NCBI RefSeq assembly: GCF_003316845.1
Contig: NZ_QMIK01000006.1
Location: 62,001 to 126,000, forward strand
Length of the DNA stretch: 64,000 bases
DNA from: Cognataquiflexum aquatile
Lineage (GTDB): Bacteria; Bacteroidota; Bacteroidia; Cytophagales; Cyclobacteriaceae
Direction of reading: 5' to 3'
A program made the translations under genes and the position numbers. Below the pieces are notes generated by a model, which was given only the letters and a program-made list of their open reading frames with translations, did no database searches and was not told the DNA's origin. Below are positions 18,451 to 28,208 of the stretch, piece after piece. The stretch's first letter is position 1. Every line of letters starts with the position of its first letter.

Positions 18451-19401
18451 TTAAAAGTTATCCACCAATGACTTGGTAGTCGCTTCTAAAATGTCAAAGG
18501 CGTTTTCGGCCATCAGGTTTTCGGAATCTAGGGTAGGATTCACTTCTACGATTTCCCAACAGCAAACCCGCTTGTCTTTGATCAATTCTGTGTTGAGCTC
18601 GAGGGCTTCTTTTACAGTTAATCCATTGGCAACGGGCGTTCCGGTACCCATGGAGATCGATGAGTCCAAGCTGTCCACATCAAAGGAAATGTAAATCTGA
18701 TCACAATTTCCAAGGATGCTAAGTGCTTCGGCCGCCACTTTGGTGATGCCAAGGTTCCTTACTTCTTCTGTGGTGAAATTTTTGATCCCATATTTTTTGA
18801 TCAGAAAATCCTCAGGCGATTCGGTATCCCTTACAGAAATGAATACTATATCTTCCGCTTTTATTTTTGGTGCGTCGCCGCCGATTTTTTTAATTTTCTC
18901 CCAATACTGAACGGTCTCTTCAGCAGGCTGATTGACTTCACAGTCCCTGTTGTCGGTCTGAATACACATCGCCAAAGGCATCCCGTGCATATTTCCTGAG
19001 GGGGTGGTATAGGGAGTGTGGAGGTCAGCATGTGCATCTATCCAAATTACCCCGAGACGTTTGTCAGGATGGGCAGACTTGATTCCCATGATGGTGCCTG
19101 CGGCTGTGGAATGATCTCCCGCCAATATTATTGGAAAAAGCTTTTCCAATCTCAGCGATTCTATGGTGCTGTAGACATTTTTCAAAACCTGGTAGACTCC
19201 ATCGATGTATTTGGCATTTGGATGTTTGTTTCCTTTCCAAAGAAAATTGTTGGCATCAGGGACATGGATAGGATCAAATCTGGTGAAGAAATCCGAAGTT
19301 TTGTCTAAGCTGGCGATTTTTAGTGCGTCAATTCCAAGACTCGCGCCTCTCGTTCCGGCGGCAATTTCCGATCGGACCTCGACCAATTTTATATCTCTCA
19401 T
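18451..19401 (-). CDS. rocF: arginase (ureohydrolase family)
   Basis: The 316-residue protein carries all metal ligands of the arginase/agmatinase family: His97 (LAGDHSTAAG), Asp122, His124 and Asp126 (IDAHADLHTP), and Asp241 and Asp243 (SFDVDSLDSS). The segment YTTPSGNMHGMPLA is the substrate loop of arginases rather than agmatinases. It hydrolyses arginine to ornithine and urea using two manganese ions. It is next to argS but separated by a repeat spacer, so it is probably its own transcript. Confidence 0.88.
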   Translation of the reverse strand: MRDIKLVEVRSEIAAGTRGASLGIDALKIASLDKTSDFFTRFDPIHVPDANNFLWKGNKHPNAKYIDGVYQVLKNVYSTIESLRLEKLFPIILAGDHSTAAGTIMGIKSAHPDKRLGVIWIDAHADLHTPYTTPSGNMHGMPLAMCIQTDNRDCEVNQPAEETVQYWEKIKKIGGDAPKIKAEDIVFISVRDTESPEDFLIKKYGIKNFTTEEVRNLGITKVAAEALSILGNCDQIYISFDVDSLDSSISMGTGTPVANGLTVKEALELNTELIKDKRVCCWEIVEVNPTLDSENLMAENAFDILEATTKSLVDNF

Positions 19402-19632
19402 AGATGGTTTATCTGGGCTTCATTCAATTATTCTTCATTCGAAGTGCCGCAAAAGTAGTCAAAAAAAGGCTGAAAAACCATTTGAAAAGATTCATTTGAG
19501 AAAGTCAATACCTGCCAAAACGGGTCTTATTCACCATGTAAATTTTTGGAGATTCAGGTTTTGATGATTATTCAATAATTCTGGTTTATTTAGGGAAAGT
19601 GATTTTTTTAAAACAAAAATCAGGCATTGTCA

Positions 19633-20925
19633 ATGAACATCAAAAATAAAGTCGGCTGGAAGACAGCATCAGGCTTGGTGATAGCCAATATGATCGGAAC
19701 CGGGGTTTTTACAAGTCTCGGATTTCAGGTGGCAGAAAGTCAGAATACCTGGAGTATCATCCTACTTTGGGTGATAGGAGGGTTGATGGCACTGATAGGG
19801 GCATTTGTCTATGCAGAGTTGGGTACCCATTTCAAACAATCCGGAGGTGATTATATCTTCCTTTCGAGGACCATTCATCCTGCGGCAGGTTATCTCTATG
19901 CCTGGATTTCCCTGACTGTGGGTTTTTCGGCGCCGATTTCCATTGCGGCCATGGCCATGGTCGAGTATTGGGAACCATTGATAGGTTTCCACAATAGCAG
20001 GACTATCGGTATGGCGGCGATTTTGATGATGGGTTTGTTTCACTCGTTTTCGGTTCACCAATCTGGTCTTGTCCACAATATCCTTACCGGCATCAAATTG
20101 CTTTTTGTCTTTGTCCTCATTGGATTGGGATTCGGATATGCTTCAGTTCTCTCGGAAAGCAGTTTTGATTTTAGCGCTTCTTGGAAAGGGGAGATTTTTG
20201 CCCCCGGATTTGCTGTTTCTCTGATCTATGTTTTTTATGCCTATACAGGATGGAATTCTGCAGCATACATCGTAGAAGAAATCAACGAACCGCGAAAAAG
20301 CCTTCCCAAGGCATTGATTTCTGCGGCTATTCTGGTAATGGTCGTTTATGTGTTGTTGCAGCTTGTCTTTCTAAAGCATGCTTCTATTGAGCAGCTGGAA
20401 GGAAAAGTTCAGGTGGCCACCTTGGCATTTGGGAACCTTTTCGGAACCCAAGGGGTGTTTTGGGTGAGCCTGTTTATTGGAATCCAGCTAATTGCCACGA
20501 TAAGCGGCTATACTTGGGTGGGTCCAAGGATTACCAATGCGATGGCCAAAGAATATGTGTTTTGGAAACCATTGGCTTTGGTCAACAAAAACGGGATACC
20601 GGTTAGGGCTATATGGTTCAATACTTTTGTAAGTCTTCTATTGATGTTTACCGGCTCTTTTGAGGCCATCATGTTGTATGCAGGGTTTGTCCTTCAGGTA
20701 ATGGGAACCTTAACCATCGCCGCTTCTCTCAGACTCAAAAACAGATCCGGATTCCAAAGTCCGTTCCGGCCTTGGCTGCAGTGGATTTACATTGGTTTCA
20801 GTCTTTGGGTGATGGTATTCATGGTTTATGACCGTCCAAAAGAAAGCCTTTTTGGATTGGGGATAATCTTTGTAGGTTACTTACTTTATCTGTTTGATTC
20901 ATTGAAAAAGCCAAATAAAGTATGA
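19633..20925 (+). CDS. APC-family amino-acid permease
   Basis: The protein has 430 residues and about twelve membrane helices. The first helix has the family signature GLVIANMIGTGVFTSLGF (the G-x-G-V-F unwound segment), and helix 6 the pattern FYAYTGWNSAAYIVEEINEP. It is a proton- or antiport-driven amino-acid carrier. I start at the ATG at 19633; a TTG two codons earlier is possible. The stop overlaps the aminotransferase start (ATGA), which suggests transport of an amino acid that the partner enzyme uses. Confidence 0.88.
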   Translation: MNIKNKVGWKTASGLVIANMIGTGVFTSLGFQVAESQNTWSIILLWVIGGLMALIGAFVYAELGTHFKQSGGDYIFLSRTIHPAAGYLYAWISLTVGFSAPISIAAMAMVEYWEPLIGFHNSRTIGMAAILMMGLFHSFSVHQSGLVHNILTGIKLLFVFVLIGLGFGYASVLSESSFDFSASWKGEIFAPGFAVSLIYVFYAYTGWNSAAYIVEEINEPRKSLPKALISAAILVMVVYVLLQLVFLKHASIEQLEGKVQVATLAFGNLFGTQGVFWVSLFIGIQLIATISGYTWVGPRITNAMAKEYVFWKPLALVNKNGIPVRAIWFNTFVSLLLMFTGSFEAIMLYAGFVLQVMGTLTIAASLRLKNRSGFQSPFRPWLQWIYIGFSLWVMVFMVYDRPKESLFGLGIIFVGYLLYLFDSLKKPNKV

Positions 20926-22067
20926 TTAAGTCAAAGCTTCCTGATGTCGGTACCACCATTTTTACAGTCATGTCCAAGTTGGCCACGGATTGCAATGCCA
21001 TTAACCTGGCGCAGGGATTTCCTGGATTTGATTGCTTCCCCTACCTCCATGACCTGGTGACCAAATATGTAAGTGAAGGATATAACCAATACGCTCCCAT
21101 GAGCGGGGTGCCGATTTTCAAGCAAAGGATTGCCGAAAAAACTAAATTGGTATATGGGGTGGACTTCAATGGAGAATCGGAAGTCACAGTCGTTTCCGGT
21201 GCTACTGAAGCTCTTTTTGCAGCAGTGACGGCTGTGGTCAGGCCTGGTGATGAGGTGATTTTGCTCGAACCCTCCTATGACAGCTATGCTCCGGCAGTGG
21301 TGTTGAATGGCGGAATTCCGGTATATGTCTCCCTAAAGCTTCCTGATTTTTCGGTGGATTGGGACAGCGTAAAATCAGCCATCTCTGACAAAACCAGACT
21401 GATCATGGTAAATACTCCCCACAATCCATGTGGCTATGTCTGGACTCAGGATGACCTGAACACCTTAGCCGAACTGATTCAGGACAGGGAAATATACGTC
21501 GTCAGTGACGAAGTCTACGAGCATATTACTTTCGATGGAAGGAAGCACCTCCCCTTGTTCAGTCATCCTCTGCTCAAAGAAAGGACTTTTGCCTGTGGCT
21601 CTTTTGGAAAAACTTTCCATATCACAGGATGGAAAATAGGATATTGCCTGGCTCCCGAAAAACTGACCTCAGAATTCCGGAAGATCCATCAGTTCCTGAC
21701 CTTCAGCACAGCCACTCCACTGCAGTATGCTTTGGCAGATTTTATGGTGGAACCATCCAGATACCTCCATCTCAATGACTTTTATCAACGAAAAAGAGAT
21801 TTGTTTTGTCAGGGTTTGAAAAATACGGCTTTTGAATTTACTCCCTCTCAGGGAAGTTTTTTTCAAATGGTTTCCTACGCCCACCTTTCTCAGGAACCTG
21901 ATTATGACTTGTCCGTGCGGATGACCCGGGAGATCGGTGTAGCAAGTATTCCTGTCTCTGTTTTTTACCATAACAAAACCGACCACAAATTGCTCAGGTT
22001 CTGTTTTGCCAAAGAAGATGATGTGTTGGAAAAAGCGCTTGAATTGCTTCAGAAACCTTTGTTTTGA
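20922..22067 (+). CDS. methionine-type aminotransferase (class I/II PLP)
   Basis: This is a fold-type I aminotransferase of 381 residues. It begins SKLPDVGTTIFTVMSKLA and INLAQGFPGFD, as in methionine/kynurenine aminotransferases (YbdL/KAT-like). PLP contacts are NTPHNPCGYVW, VSDEVYEHITF and the lysine motif SFGKTFHITGWKIGY, with the C-terminal Arg in LLRFCFAKEDD. In other bacteria this subgroup closes methionine salvage. Translational coupling to the permease upstream suggests linked amino-acid uptake and use. Confidence 0.88.
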   Translation: MIKSKLPDVGTTIFTVMSKLATDCNAINLAQGFPGFDCFPYLHDLVTKYVSEGYNQYAPMSGVPIFKQRIAEKTKLVYGVDFNGESEVTVVSGATEALFAAVTAVVRPGDEVILLEPSYDSYAPAVVLNGGIPVYVSLKLPDFSVDWDSVKSAISDKTRLIMVNTPHNPCGYVWTQDDLNTLAELIQDREIYVVSDEVYEHITFDGRKHLPLFSHPLLKERTFACGSFGKTFHITGWKIGYCLAPEKLTSEFRKIHQFLTFSTATPLQYALADFMVEPSRYLHLNDFYQRKRDLFCQGLKNTAFEFTPSQGSFFQMVSYAHLSQEPDYDLSVRMTREIGVASIPVSVFYHNKTDHKLLRFCFAKEDDVLEKALELLQKPLF

Positions 22068-22126
22068 GCGATAATCCTAATCTACCTATCCCCGAGTTTT
22101 CTTACTGACACAAAAAAATCCCCACC

Positions 22127-24214
22127 TTACTCTATTCTGGTAAAAAGAATGGCAATGGAATGCGATTTGACTTCGTAAGTGGTTTCATAGTAATTTCCGG
22201 CCTCAGTCCATAAGCAAATATCACATGGCCCATCAAGGCTGGTATCTACCCACCTCCTCCAAGTCACACTTATCCCTTCGATAGTTTGGGGTATTTCAAA
22301 GCTTAGGTTTTGATTGTAGGAATTGATCAAGTAATGCATGGCCATTTTACCGTTGAGGGACATTACTGTCATCGCGATGCTGAGTGAGGTCGGGGACCAA
22401 TCAGGTTGGTGAAGTTTGATACCATGCCAATAAATTTTGGACTGTGTGAGCAGTTCCTTCAAACTCAGTGTGAATGTGGATTGGGAGGTTTCTCTCAGCA
22501 AGCGTTTTTTGATCAGTACCTTCACAAACCTGAATATTTCTTCATTTTTTTCAACCAGATCCCAATTGAACCAAGAGAGCTCATTGTCCTGACAATAGGC
22601 GTTGTTGTTGCCCTGTTGGGTATGTAGGATTTCATCTCCCATCAAAAGCATGGGTGCTCCCAATGACAATAAGGTGACCGTGAAAAAGTTTTTGATCTGC
22701 CGTTTGCGAATTGCCAAAATCTCAGGATCGTCTGTCGGACCTTCGACACCGCAATTCCAGCTGAGGTTGTCATTATGTCCGTCGCGGTTGTTTTCACCGT
22801 TTGCAAAGTTGTGCTTGATATTATAAGAAACTAGGTCATTCAAAGTAAACCCATCATGGCAGGTGACAAAGTTGATGCTTTGTTCCGATTCTCTGTTTTT
22901 GGATCCATATATGTCCGGGCTTCCGATCAACCTTGTTACAAAATCACCCACTTTTCCTTTGTCTCCGCGGAGAAAACTACGGGCATCATCTCTGAATCTC
23001 CCGTTCCATTCTTTCCAGCTGTCACCGGTGAAGTTGCCTACCTGATACAATCCCGAGGCATCCCAAGCCTCAGCAATCAGCTTGGTGCCTGCCAGGATCG
23101 GGTCAGATTCGATGTCCCAAATGATCGGGGCATTTTCGATGGGATTGCCCCTTTCATCCCTGGATAAAATGGAAGCCAAGTCAAACCTAAAGCCGTCCAC
23201 ATGCATGTCCCGCACCCAAAAGTGCAGACTTGAGATGATCATCTTTCGGACAATCGCCTGGTTGGCATTCAGCGTATTACCTGTTCCTGAATAGTTTTTG
23301 TACTTGGACCGGTCATTGTCCAGAATATAATAAATGCTGTTATCGATGCCTCTGAAGGTATAAGTCGGTCCTTCTTCGTGGTTTTCTGATGTATGGTTAA
23401 ATACCACATCCATGATCACTTCCAATCCTGCGCGGTGAAGGGCTTTGACCATATCCCTGAATTCATCCAATACTTTCAGCGGATTTTCGGGGTCGGTGCT
23501 GTATCCCTGATGCGGGGCAAAGAAAGAAATCGGACTGTAACCCCAATAATTGGATTTGCCCTCAGGGGCATCCTGAACATCAAACTGAAAGACAGGCAGC
23601 AGTTCTACGGCAGTGATACCGAGTTCGACGAGGTAGGGGATCTTTTCTATCAGCCCCGCAAAAGTCCCTCTTTTGTGTGGGGCAACTCCCGAATTTGGAT
23701 TTTTGGTGAATCCGCCGACATGCATTTCGTAAATGACTGTGGATGAAAATGCTTTTCTTGGATGGATATCACCTTCCCAATCATACAATCCCAAGTCGAC
23801 AATAACGCTTTTCAGGGACATGGCATCTTCTTTTCCGAATTTGCTGACTGCTTTTCTGTTAAATTGTTTGGGTATGGATACAGCTTTGGAGTAGGGGTCA
23901 AGCAATATTTTGGAAGAATCAAACCGGTGTCCAAGCATGGGTTCGAATGGACCGTGCACGCGGTAACCATAAAGTTGACCTGGTTTAACTCCGGCAACAA
24001 AAATATGCCAATAGTGGTAAGTTTTGTTTTTTGAAGCATCCAACCGGAAGGTTTGGATTGGTTCGATATCCTCTACTTTGTTAAAAAAAAGCAATTCGAC
24101 CCAAACAGCATTTTTAGAAAAAAGACAAAAATTGACTCCTTCAGGAGAAAAGCTAGGACCTATTGGGAAGCTTTGGCCAACTGAAGTTGAATATGGGGTG
24201 ATGGGTGTGGACAT
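22127..24214 (-). CDS. glgX: glycogen debranching enzyme GlgX
   Basis: This is a GH13 isoamylase-type enzyme of about 695 residues. It has an N-terminal CBM48 module (PIGPSFSPEGVNFCLFSKNA) and a catalytic barrel with VIMDVVFNHTSE, the nucleophile motif VDGFRFDLAS, the acid/base motif LIAEAWDASG and NFVTCHDGFTLNDL. The NGENNRDGHNDNLSWNCG segment is typical of GlgX. It removes short branches from glycogen. I start at 24214 (MSTPITPY); seven extra codons upstream are also open. It is a single gene. Confidence 0.93.
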   Translation of the reverse strand: MSTPITPYSTSVGQSFPIGPSFSPEGVNFCLFSKNAVWVELLFFNKVEDIEPIQTFRLDASKNKTYHYWHIFVAGVKPGQLYGYRVHGPFEPMLGHRFDSSKILLDPYSKAVSIPKQFNRKAVSKFGKEDAMSLKSVIVDLGLYDWEGDIHPRKAFSSTVIYEMHVGGFTKNPNSGVAPHKRGTFAGLIEKIPYLVELGITAVELLPVFQFDVQDAPEGKSNYWGYSPISFFAPHQGYSTDPENPLKVLDEFRDMVKALHRAGLEVIMDVVFNHTSENHEEGPTYTFRGIDNSIYYILDNDRSKYKNYSGTGNTLNANQAIVRKMIISSLHFWVRDMHVDGFRFDLASILSRDERGNPIENAPIIWDIESDPILAGTKLIAEAWDASGLYQVGNFTGDSWKEWNGRFRDDARSFLRGDKGKVGDFVTRLIGSPDIYGSKNRESEQSINFVTCHDGFTLNDLVSYNIKHNFANGENNRDGHNDNLSWNCGVEGPTDDPEILAIRKRQIKNFFTVTLLSLGAPMLLMGDEILHTQQGNNNAYCQDNELSWFNWDLVEKNEEIFRFVKVLIKKRLLRETSQSTFTLSLKELLTQSKIYWHGIKLHQPDWSPTSLSIAMTVMSLNGKMAMHYLINSYNQNLSFEIPQTIEGISVTWRRWVDTSLDGPCDICLWTEAGNYYETTYEVKSHSIAILFTRIE

Positions 24215-24351
24215 TGGGTTAATTTGTCTCAGCATGAATTTAGCGCCGAATTAAGCTTGTTTTTAAACGTGAAACAAGCAAATCCCCCATGCTGTTTCCA
24301 AATATTTCGTCATCTTTAATATTGGAAAATTTCTGTAACTAGAATAAATCT

Positions 24352-25194
24352 ATGGAAAACCCTATCAATAATCCCAATATTAAAAAACTGAGCCCTGAAG
24401 AATGGGAACAGGCTTGGCAAAATAACTGGAAGGATGCCCAAATGGACTATGAACTTCCTTCCAATAGCAAAAAATCGAAAAAAGGAAAATCCGAGGAACG
24501 TGATTTTCTGATGAACCGAAGGTCGGCCAAAAAGGAAAAGGAAAGGCTGAAAAAAATCTCCGAAGAATTTGAAATGGGTTTCAAAAAGCTTGGAAAGCTT
24601 GGGCCCGCGATCACCATTTTCGGTTCGGCAAGGTTCAAGGAAGGCGACCCTAATTATGAAATGGCAAGAAAAGCTGGGTATGAATTTGCCAAAGCCGGGT
24701 TTACAGTCCTCACGGGAGGCGGTCCCGGAGTGATGGAAGCTGGAAACAGGGGTGCCCATGAAGCGGGTGGCCCGACTTATGGCCTGAATATCATATTGCC
24801 AAAAGAACAACATCCCAATCCCTATGTGACTGACAGCATTGAATTCAAGTATTTTTTTGTTCGAAAGGTTATGTTGGTCAAGTACTCCTGTGCCTTTATT
24901 GTCATGCCCGGAGGGTTGGGCACATTGGACGAACTTTTTGAGGCGGCGACCCTCATCCAGACCAAGAAGATCGGACCGTTCCCCTTGATCTTGGTAGGGA
25001 GTAAATTTTGGAAGGGATTGCGGGATTTTGTCGGCTTTATGTCCGAACAGGGCGTTTTCTCTACCGACGAAATCGGTTTTTCCAAAATTGTGGATACTCC
25101 TGAGGAAGCCGTGGACCTGGTGCTGAAAAGCTTGCCGCCGTCACTCACCAAAGAACTGGTTCCTATCACTAAGAACAAAAAGGAGAAAAAGTAA
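24352..25194 (+). CDS. LOG-family phosphoribohydrolase with N-terminal extension
   Basis: The C-terminal 200 residues are a Rossmann-like LOG domain with TGGGPGVMEAGNRGAHEAGG and the signature VMPGGLGTLDELFEA. LOG enzymes release the base from nucleoside 5'-monophosphates (cytokinin-type in plants). The first 75 residues are a charged extension rich in Lys and Glu (RRSAKKEKERLKKISEEF), probably helical. The true substrate in this lineage is not known. The ATG at 24352 is well placed after an AT-rich spacer. Confidence 0.88.
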   Translation: MENPINNPNIKKLSPEEWEQAWQNNWKDAQMDYELPSNSKKSKKGKSEERDFLMNRRSAKKEKERLKKISEEFEMGFKKLGKLGPAITIFGSARFKEGDPNYEMARKAGYEFAKAGFTVLTGGGPGVMEAGNRGAHEAGGPTYGLNIILPKEQHPNPYVTDSIEFKYFFVRKVMLVKYSCAFIVMPGGLGTLDELFEAATLIQTKKIGPFPLILVGSKFWKGLRDFVGFMSEQGVFSTDEIGFSKIVDTPEEAVDLVLKSLPPSLTKELVPITKNKKEKK

Positions 25195-25233
25195 ATCCAA
25201 AAACCCTTATCCAAAATATTTGTTATATTTAAA

Positions 25234-25288
25234 TCCTATAAAAAAGATAGGAAATATATGAAATATTAAAAATACGTTTTTACATTTG
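25234..25288 (+). promoter_or_regulatory. CCTA-N9-TAGG palindrome and -7 box for the TonB-dependent receptor
   Basis: The palindrome tCCTA-N9-TAGGa lies at 25234-25252 (centre 25243). The box TACATTTG at 25281-25288 matches the Bacteroidota -7 consensus TAnnTTTG and starts 38 bp from the centre. I see no good -33 TTG. The same arrangement is found at 28127 and 29624. The bound factor is probably the Rrf2 protein encoded at 29154. Confidence 0.7.
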
Positions 25289-25521
25289 TCAACCCACTCT
25301 GTTTCAAAGGATCAATTTGACCGTTTTTTATACTATGGGATAAAATTTGAAGAGGCGTTACGCAATAAAAAGAGTGCTTTAGAAAAATAAGTAACCAAAC
25401 CATACCGATATGTTTTTTTATAAATAAAAACATACTAAAACGATATGAAAAATATGATATTAAAATTTGAATTCTATCCCAAACCTGATTTATCTCAAAC
25501 CACAATTAAAATTTAATTTCT
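25289..25521 (+). other. long 5' leader of the receptor gene
   Basis: If the promoter at 25281 is used, about 230 nt of leader precede the receptor. It contains an inverted repeat (ATGTTTTT at 25410-25417 with AAAAACAT at 25426-25433), flanked by two copies of CGATATG, and a possible 23-codon reading frame (25445-25516) that stops 5 bp before the receptor ATG. No known riboswitch is recognised. Confidence 0.35.
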
Positions 25522-28071
25522 ATGAAACAGATTTTACAGCTTGTCCTGATCTCAATTTTCTTTGTACACTCTGTATTTGCACAAGAAGCAGTCCGGGGAA
25601 TGATCAAAGATTCTGCGGACAATCCAATCGTGGGCGCTGCAATCACGATCAAGGACACAAAGTTTTATGCGATCTCGGACGAAAATGGAGAGTTCCAAAT
25701 AGCAGGAATCAAGGATTTTCCTGTGACGCTTTCTGCAAGCTTCGTTGGATTTGAAGCATTGTCGATTGAATTAAAAGAACATCCAACTTCGCCTCTTCAA
25801 CTTGTGCTGATAGAAGACGACCTATTGGCAGAAGTATTGATCACTGCCAGAAGACGTCAGGAAGAAATCCAGGCTGTTCCGATTCCGATTACTGTCGTTA
25901 GTGGGGCATTGGTGGAAGAGGCACAGGCATTCAATGTCAACAGGTTGAAAGAATTGATACCTTCTGTCCAGCTTTATTCATCCAATCCACGAAACACCAC
26001 GCTAAATATCCGAGGTTTGGGTTCCACTTTTGGTCTGACCAATGACGGTATTGATCCTGGAGTCGGATTTTATGTGGATGGCGTTTATTATGCAAGGCCC
26101 GCAGTCACTACCTTGGATTTCATCGATATTGACCAAGTGGAAGTACTCCGTGGCCCGCAGGGAACACTTTTTGGAAAAAATACCACAGCCGGTGCCTTCA
26201 ACATCAGTTCACGCAGGCCAAGATTCCAACCGGGGGCGACGGTGGAATCAAGCTTTGGAAATTATGGCTTTATTCAGACCAAAGCATCCGTGACAGGTCC
26301 TTTGAGTGAAAAACTGGCCGGGAGGATTTCTTTTTCAGGTACACAAAGGGATGGTTTGATTTATAATGTTGCCACCCAAAAATATACGAATACCATCAAT
26401 AACCTTGGGGTAAGAGGGCAGCTTTTATATCTTCCTTCTGATAAAGTGGAGATTTTGTTGGCGGCCGATGCTACCAAACAAAAACCTGACGGCTTTGCCC
26501 AGGTAGTGGCAGGCGTAGTGCAGACCAAGCGTGCACCGTTCAGACAGTTTAACCAGATCATTGCAGATCTGAATTATACGCTTCCTTCCACCAATGCATT
26601 TGACAGAGTGATTGACCATGATACACCATGGAGATCCGGGAATGATATCGGAGGTGTTTCATTGAATGTGGATGTAGAAGTTGGAAAAGGAACCTTGACT
26701 TCAACCTCAGCTTGGCGGTATTGGAATTGGGACCCCTCCAATGACAGGGATTTTACAGGATTGCAGGCATTATCCAAATCCCAGGCGCCTTCCAAGCATG
26801 ACCAATATTCTCAGGAAATCAGATATGCCGGTGATTTTAACTCAAAATTGAGCGGAGTAATTGGGGTTTTTGCATTGAGCCAAAATCTAAGGTCTAGCCC
26901 TTACCATACTGAAGAGTCTGGAATTCACCAATGGAGGTTTGTCCAGAATAACCAAAACCCGCTTTGGAAAACTCCGGGGCTGTTGGATGGATATGGGACA
27001 CGAACCACAAATAGTCTAAAAAGTTTTACCGGAGCTGTTTTTGGGCAGTTGGATTGGGCTATCACAGAGAAGCTGCATATTCTCCCAGGTTTGAGATGGA
27101 ATTACGACCAAAAATCTGTGGTTTTTGATCGGGTGACCTACGGAGGATTACAGACTACAGATCCCGCACTTTTGGCCCTCAAAAATTCGGTGTTTAATGA
27201 TCAGGCATTTGACGCCGAAGTCGAAGAGTCCAATTTCTCAGGACAATTCACTGTTGCTTACAAAGCCTCAGAGCGCATCAATACTTTCGCCACTTACTCC
27301 AAAAGCTATAAGCCTGTTGGGGTCAATTTGGGTGGTTTGCCAAGAGAAGGCACGAGGACCATGATTGAATTGGCAAGGGTAGAACCGGAGGATGTATCCC
27401 ATTTTGAGTTGGGAGTGAAAACCAATCCCACCCAACGTTCCACTTTGAATTTAAATTTTCACCATACCGATATCAAAAATTATCAGACTTTGGTCCAAAC
27501 CCCGGATTTAGCCGTGAACCGGGGCTATCTTGCCAATGCCGAAAGGGTCAGGGTGTATGGAGTGGAACTGGATGGCAATATCAGAGTCAATAGAAGCCTG
27601 TCATTCTTTGGGGCCTTGGCCTATACAGATGCCATTTATGTGAGCTTTACCAATGCACCGGTACCACTGGAAGAAGTCGGAGGAGAATCCTTTAAGGATA
27701 TTTCAGGGGGCAGGCTTCCAGGGGTTTCCAAATGGGCAGGTTCCCTTGGAGGTGAATTGGTCAACGATGGGAAATTGATGGGGTGGAAGGGGGAATTCTT
27801 CTTTGCAGCGGAAGGATTTTTCAGAACTGAATTTTCTTCCAGTCCTTCGCCATCAGCCTTCCTGAATATTGATGGCTATGGCTTGGTCAATGCAAGGGTA
27901 GGTTTCAGGGCAAATGATGGGCTGTCTTTTTTCTTATGGTCTAGAAACCTTACCGATACCCAATACTACGAACAATTCCTTCCCGGGGCAGGAAATGCCG
28001 GGCACTATGCTGCCGTACTTGGAGATCCAAGAACATTCGGGTTTACTGTGAGGTACAATCTTACAGATTGA
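25522..28071 (+). CDS. TonB-dependent outer-membrane receptor with CarboxypepD_reg N-terminal domain
   Basis: The 849-residue protein has a signal peptide (QILQLVLISIFFVHSVFA), then a carboxypeptidase-regulatory-like domain (AVRGMIKDSADNPIVGAAI). A plug domain follows (RLKELIPSVQ to VEVLRGPQGTLFGKNTTAGA), then a 22-strand-type barrel ending RTFGFTVRYNLTD. The RGPQGTLFGKNTTAG stretch and the size resemble FecA/FhuA-type receptors rather than SusC. No SusD partner follows. The substrate is unknown. Its promoter has the palindrome shared with the downstream permease and small protein, so it belongs to the Rrf2 regulon described in the findings. Confidence 0.92.
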   Translation: MKQILQLVLISIFFVHSVFAQEAVRGMIKDSADNPIVGAAITIKDTKFYAISDENGEFQIAGIKDFPVTLSASFVGFEALSIELKEHPTSPLQLVLIEDDLLAEVLITARRRQEEIQAVPIPITVVSGALVEEAQAFNVNRLKELIPSVQLYSSNPRNTTLNIRGLGSTFGLTNDGIDPGVGFYVDGVYYARPAVTTLDFIDIDQVEVLRGPQGTLFGKNTTAGAFNISSRRPRFQPGATVESSFGNYGFIQTKASVTGPLSEKLAGRISFSGTQRDGLIYNVATQKYTNTINNLGVRGQLLYLPSDKVEILLAADATKQKPDGFAQVVAGVVQTKRAPFRQFNQIIADLNYTLPSTNAFDRVIDHDTPWRSGNDIGGVSLNVDVEVGKGTLTSTSAWRYWNWDPSNDRDFTGLQALSKSQAPSKHDQYSQEIRYAGDFNSKLSGVIGVFALSQNLRSSPYHTEESGIHQWRFVQNNQNPLWKTPGLLDGYGTRTTNSLKSFTGAVFGQLDWAITEKLHILPGLRWNYDQKSVVFDRVTYGGLQTTDPALLALKNSVFNDQAFDAEVEESNFSGQFTVAYKASERINTFATYSKSYKPVGVNLGGLPREGTRTMIELARVEPEDVSHFELGVKTNPTQRSTLNLNFHHTDIKNYQTLVQTPDLAVNRGYLANAERVRVYGVELDGNIRVNRSLSFFGALAYTDAIYVSFTNAPVPLEEVGGESFKDISGGRLPGVSKWAGSLGGELVNDGKLMGWKGEFFFAAEGFFRTEFSSSPSPSAFLNIDGYGLVNARVGFRANDGLSFFLWSRNLTDTQYYEQFLPGAGNAGHYAAVLGDPRTFGFTVRYNLTD

Positions 28072-28126
28072 TAATTTCCAACTTCTTAAGTGTTTTCTTT
28101 TGGATAGTAATTTTATTCTCTACATA

Positions 28127-28180
28127 CCCTACAAAAAATATAGGAATTGTTGGAATAATGGGAATTTGATTTTACTTTTG
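28127..28180 (+). promoter_or_regulatory. CCTA-N9-TAGG palindrome and -7 box for the permease-Rrf2 operon
   Basis: The palindrome cCCTA-N9-TAGGa is at 28127-28145 (centre 28136). The -7 box TACTTTTG at 28173-28180 starts 37 bp from the centre. TTG triplets at 28147 and 28150 could serve as the -33 element. The permease ATG is 28 bp after the -7 box. Confidence 0.75.
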
Positions 28181-28208
28181 GCACCATCAAATAGAAAAAG
28201 GTCAAACC

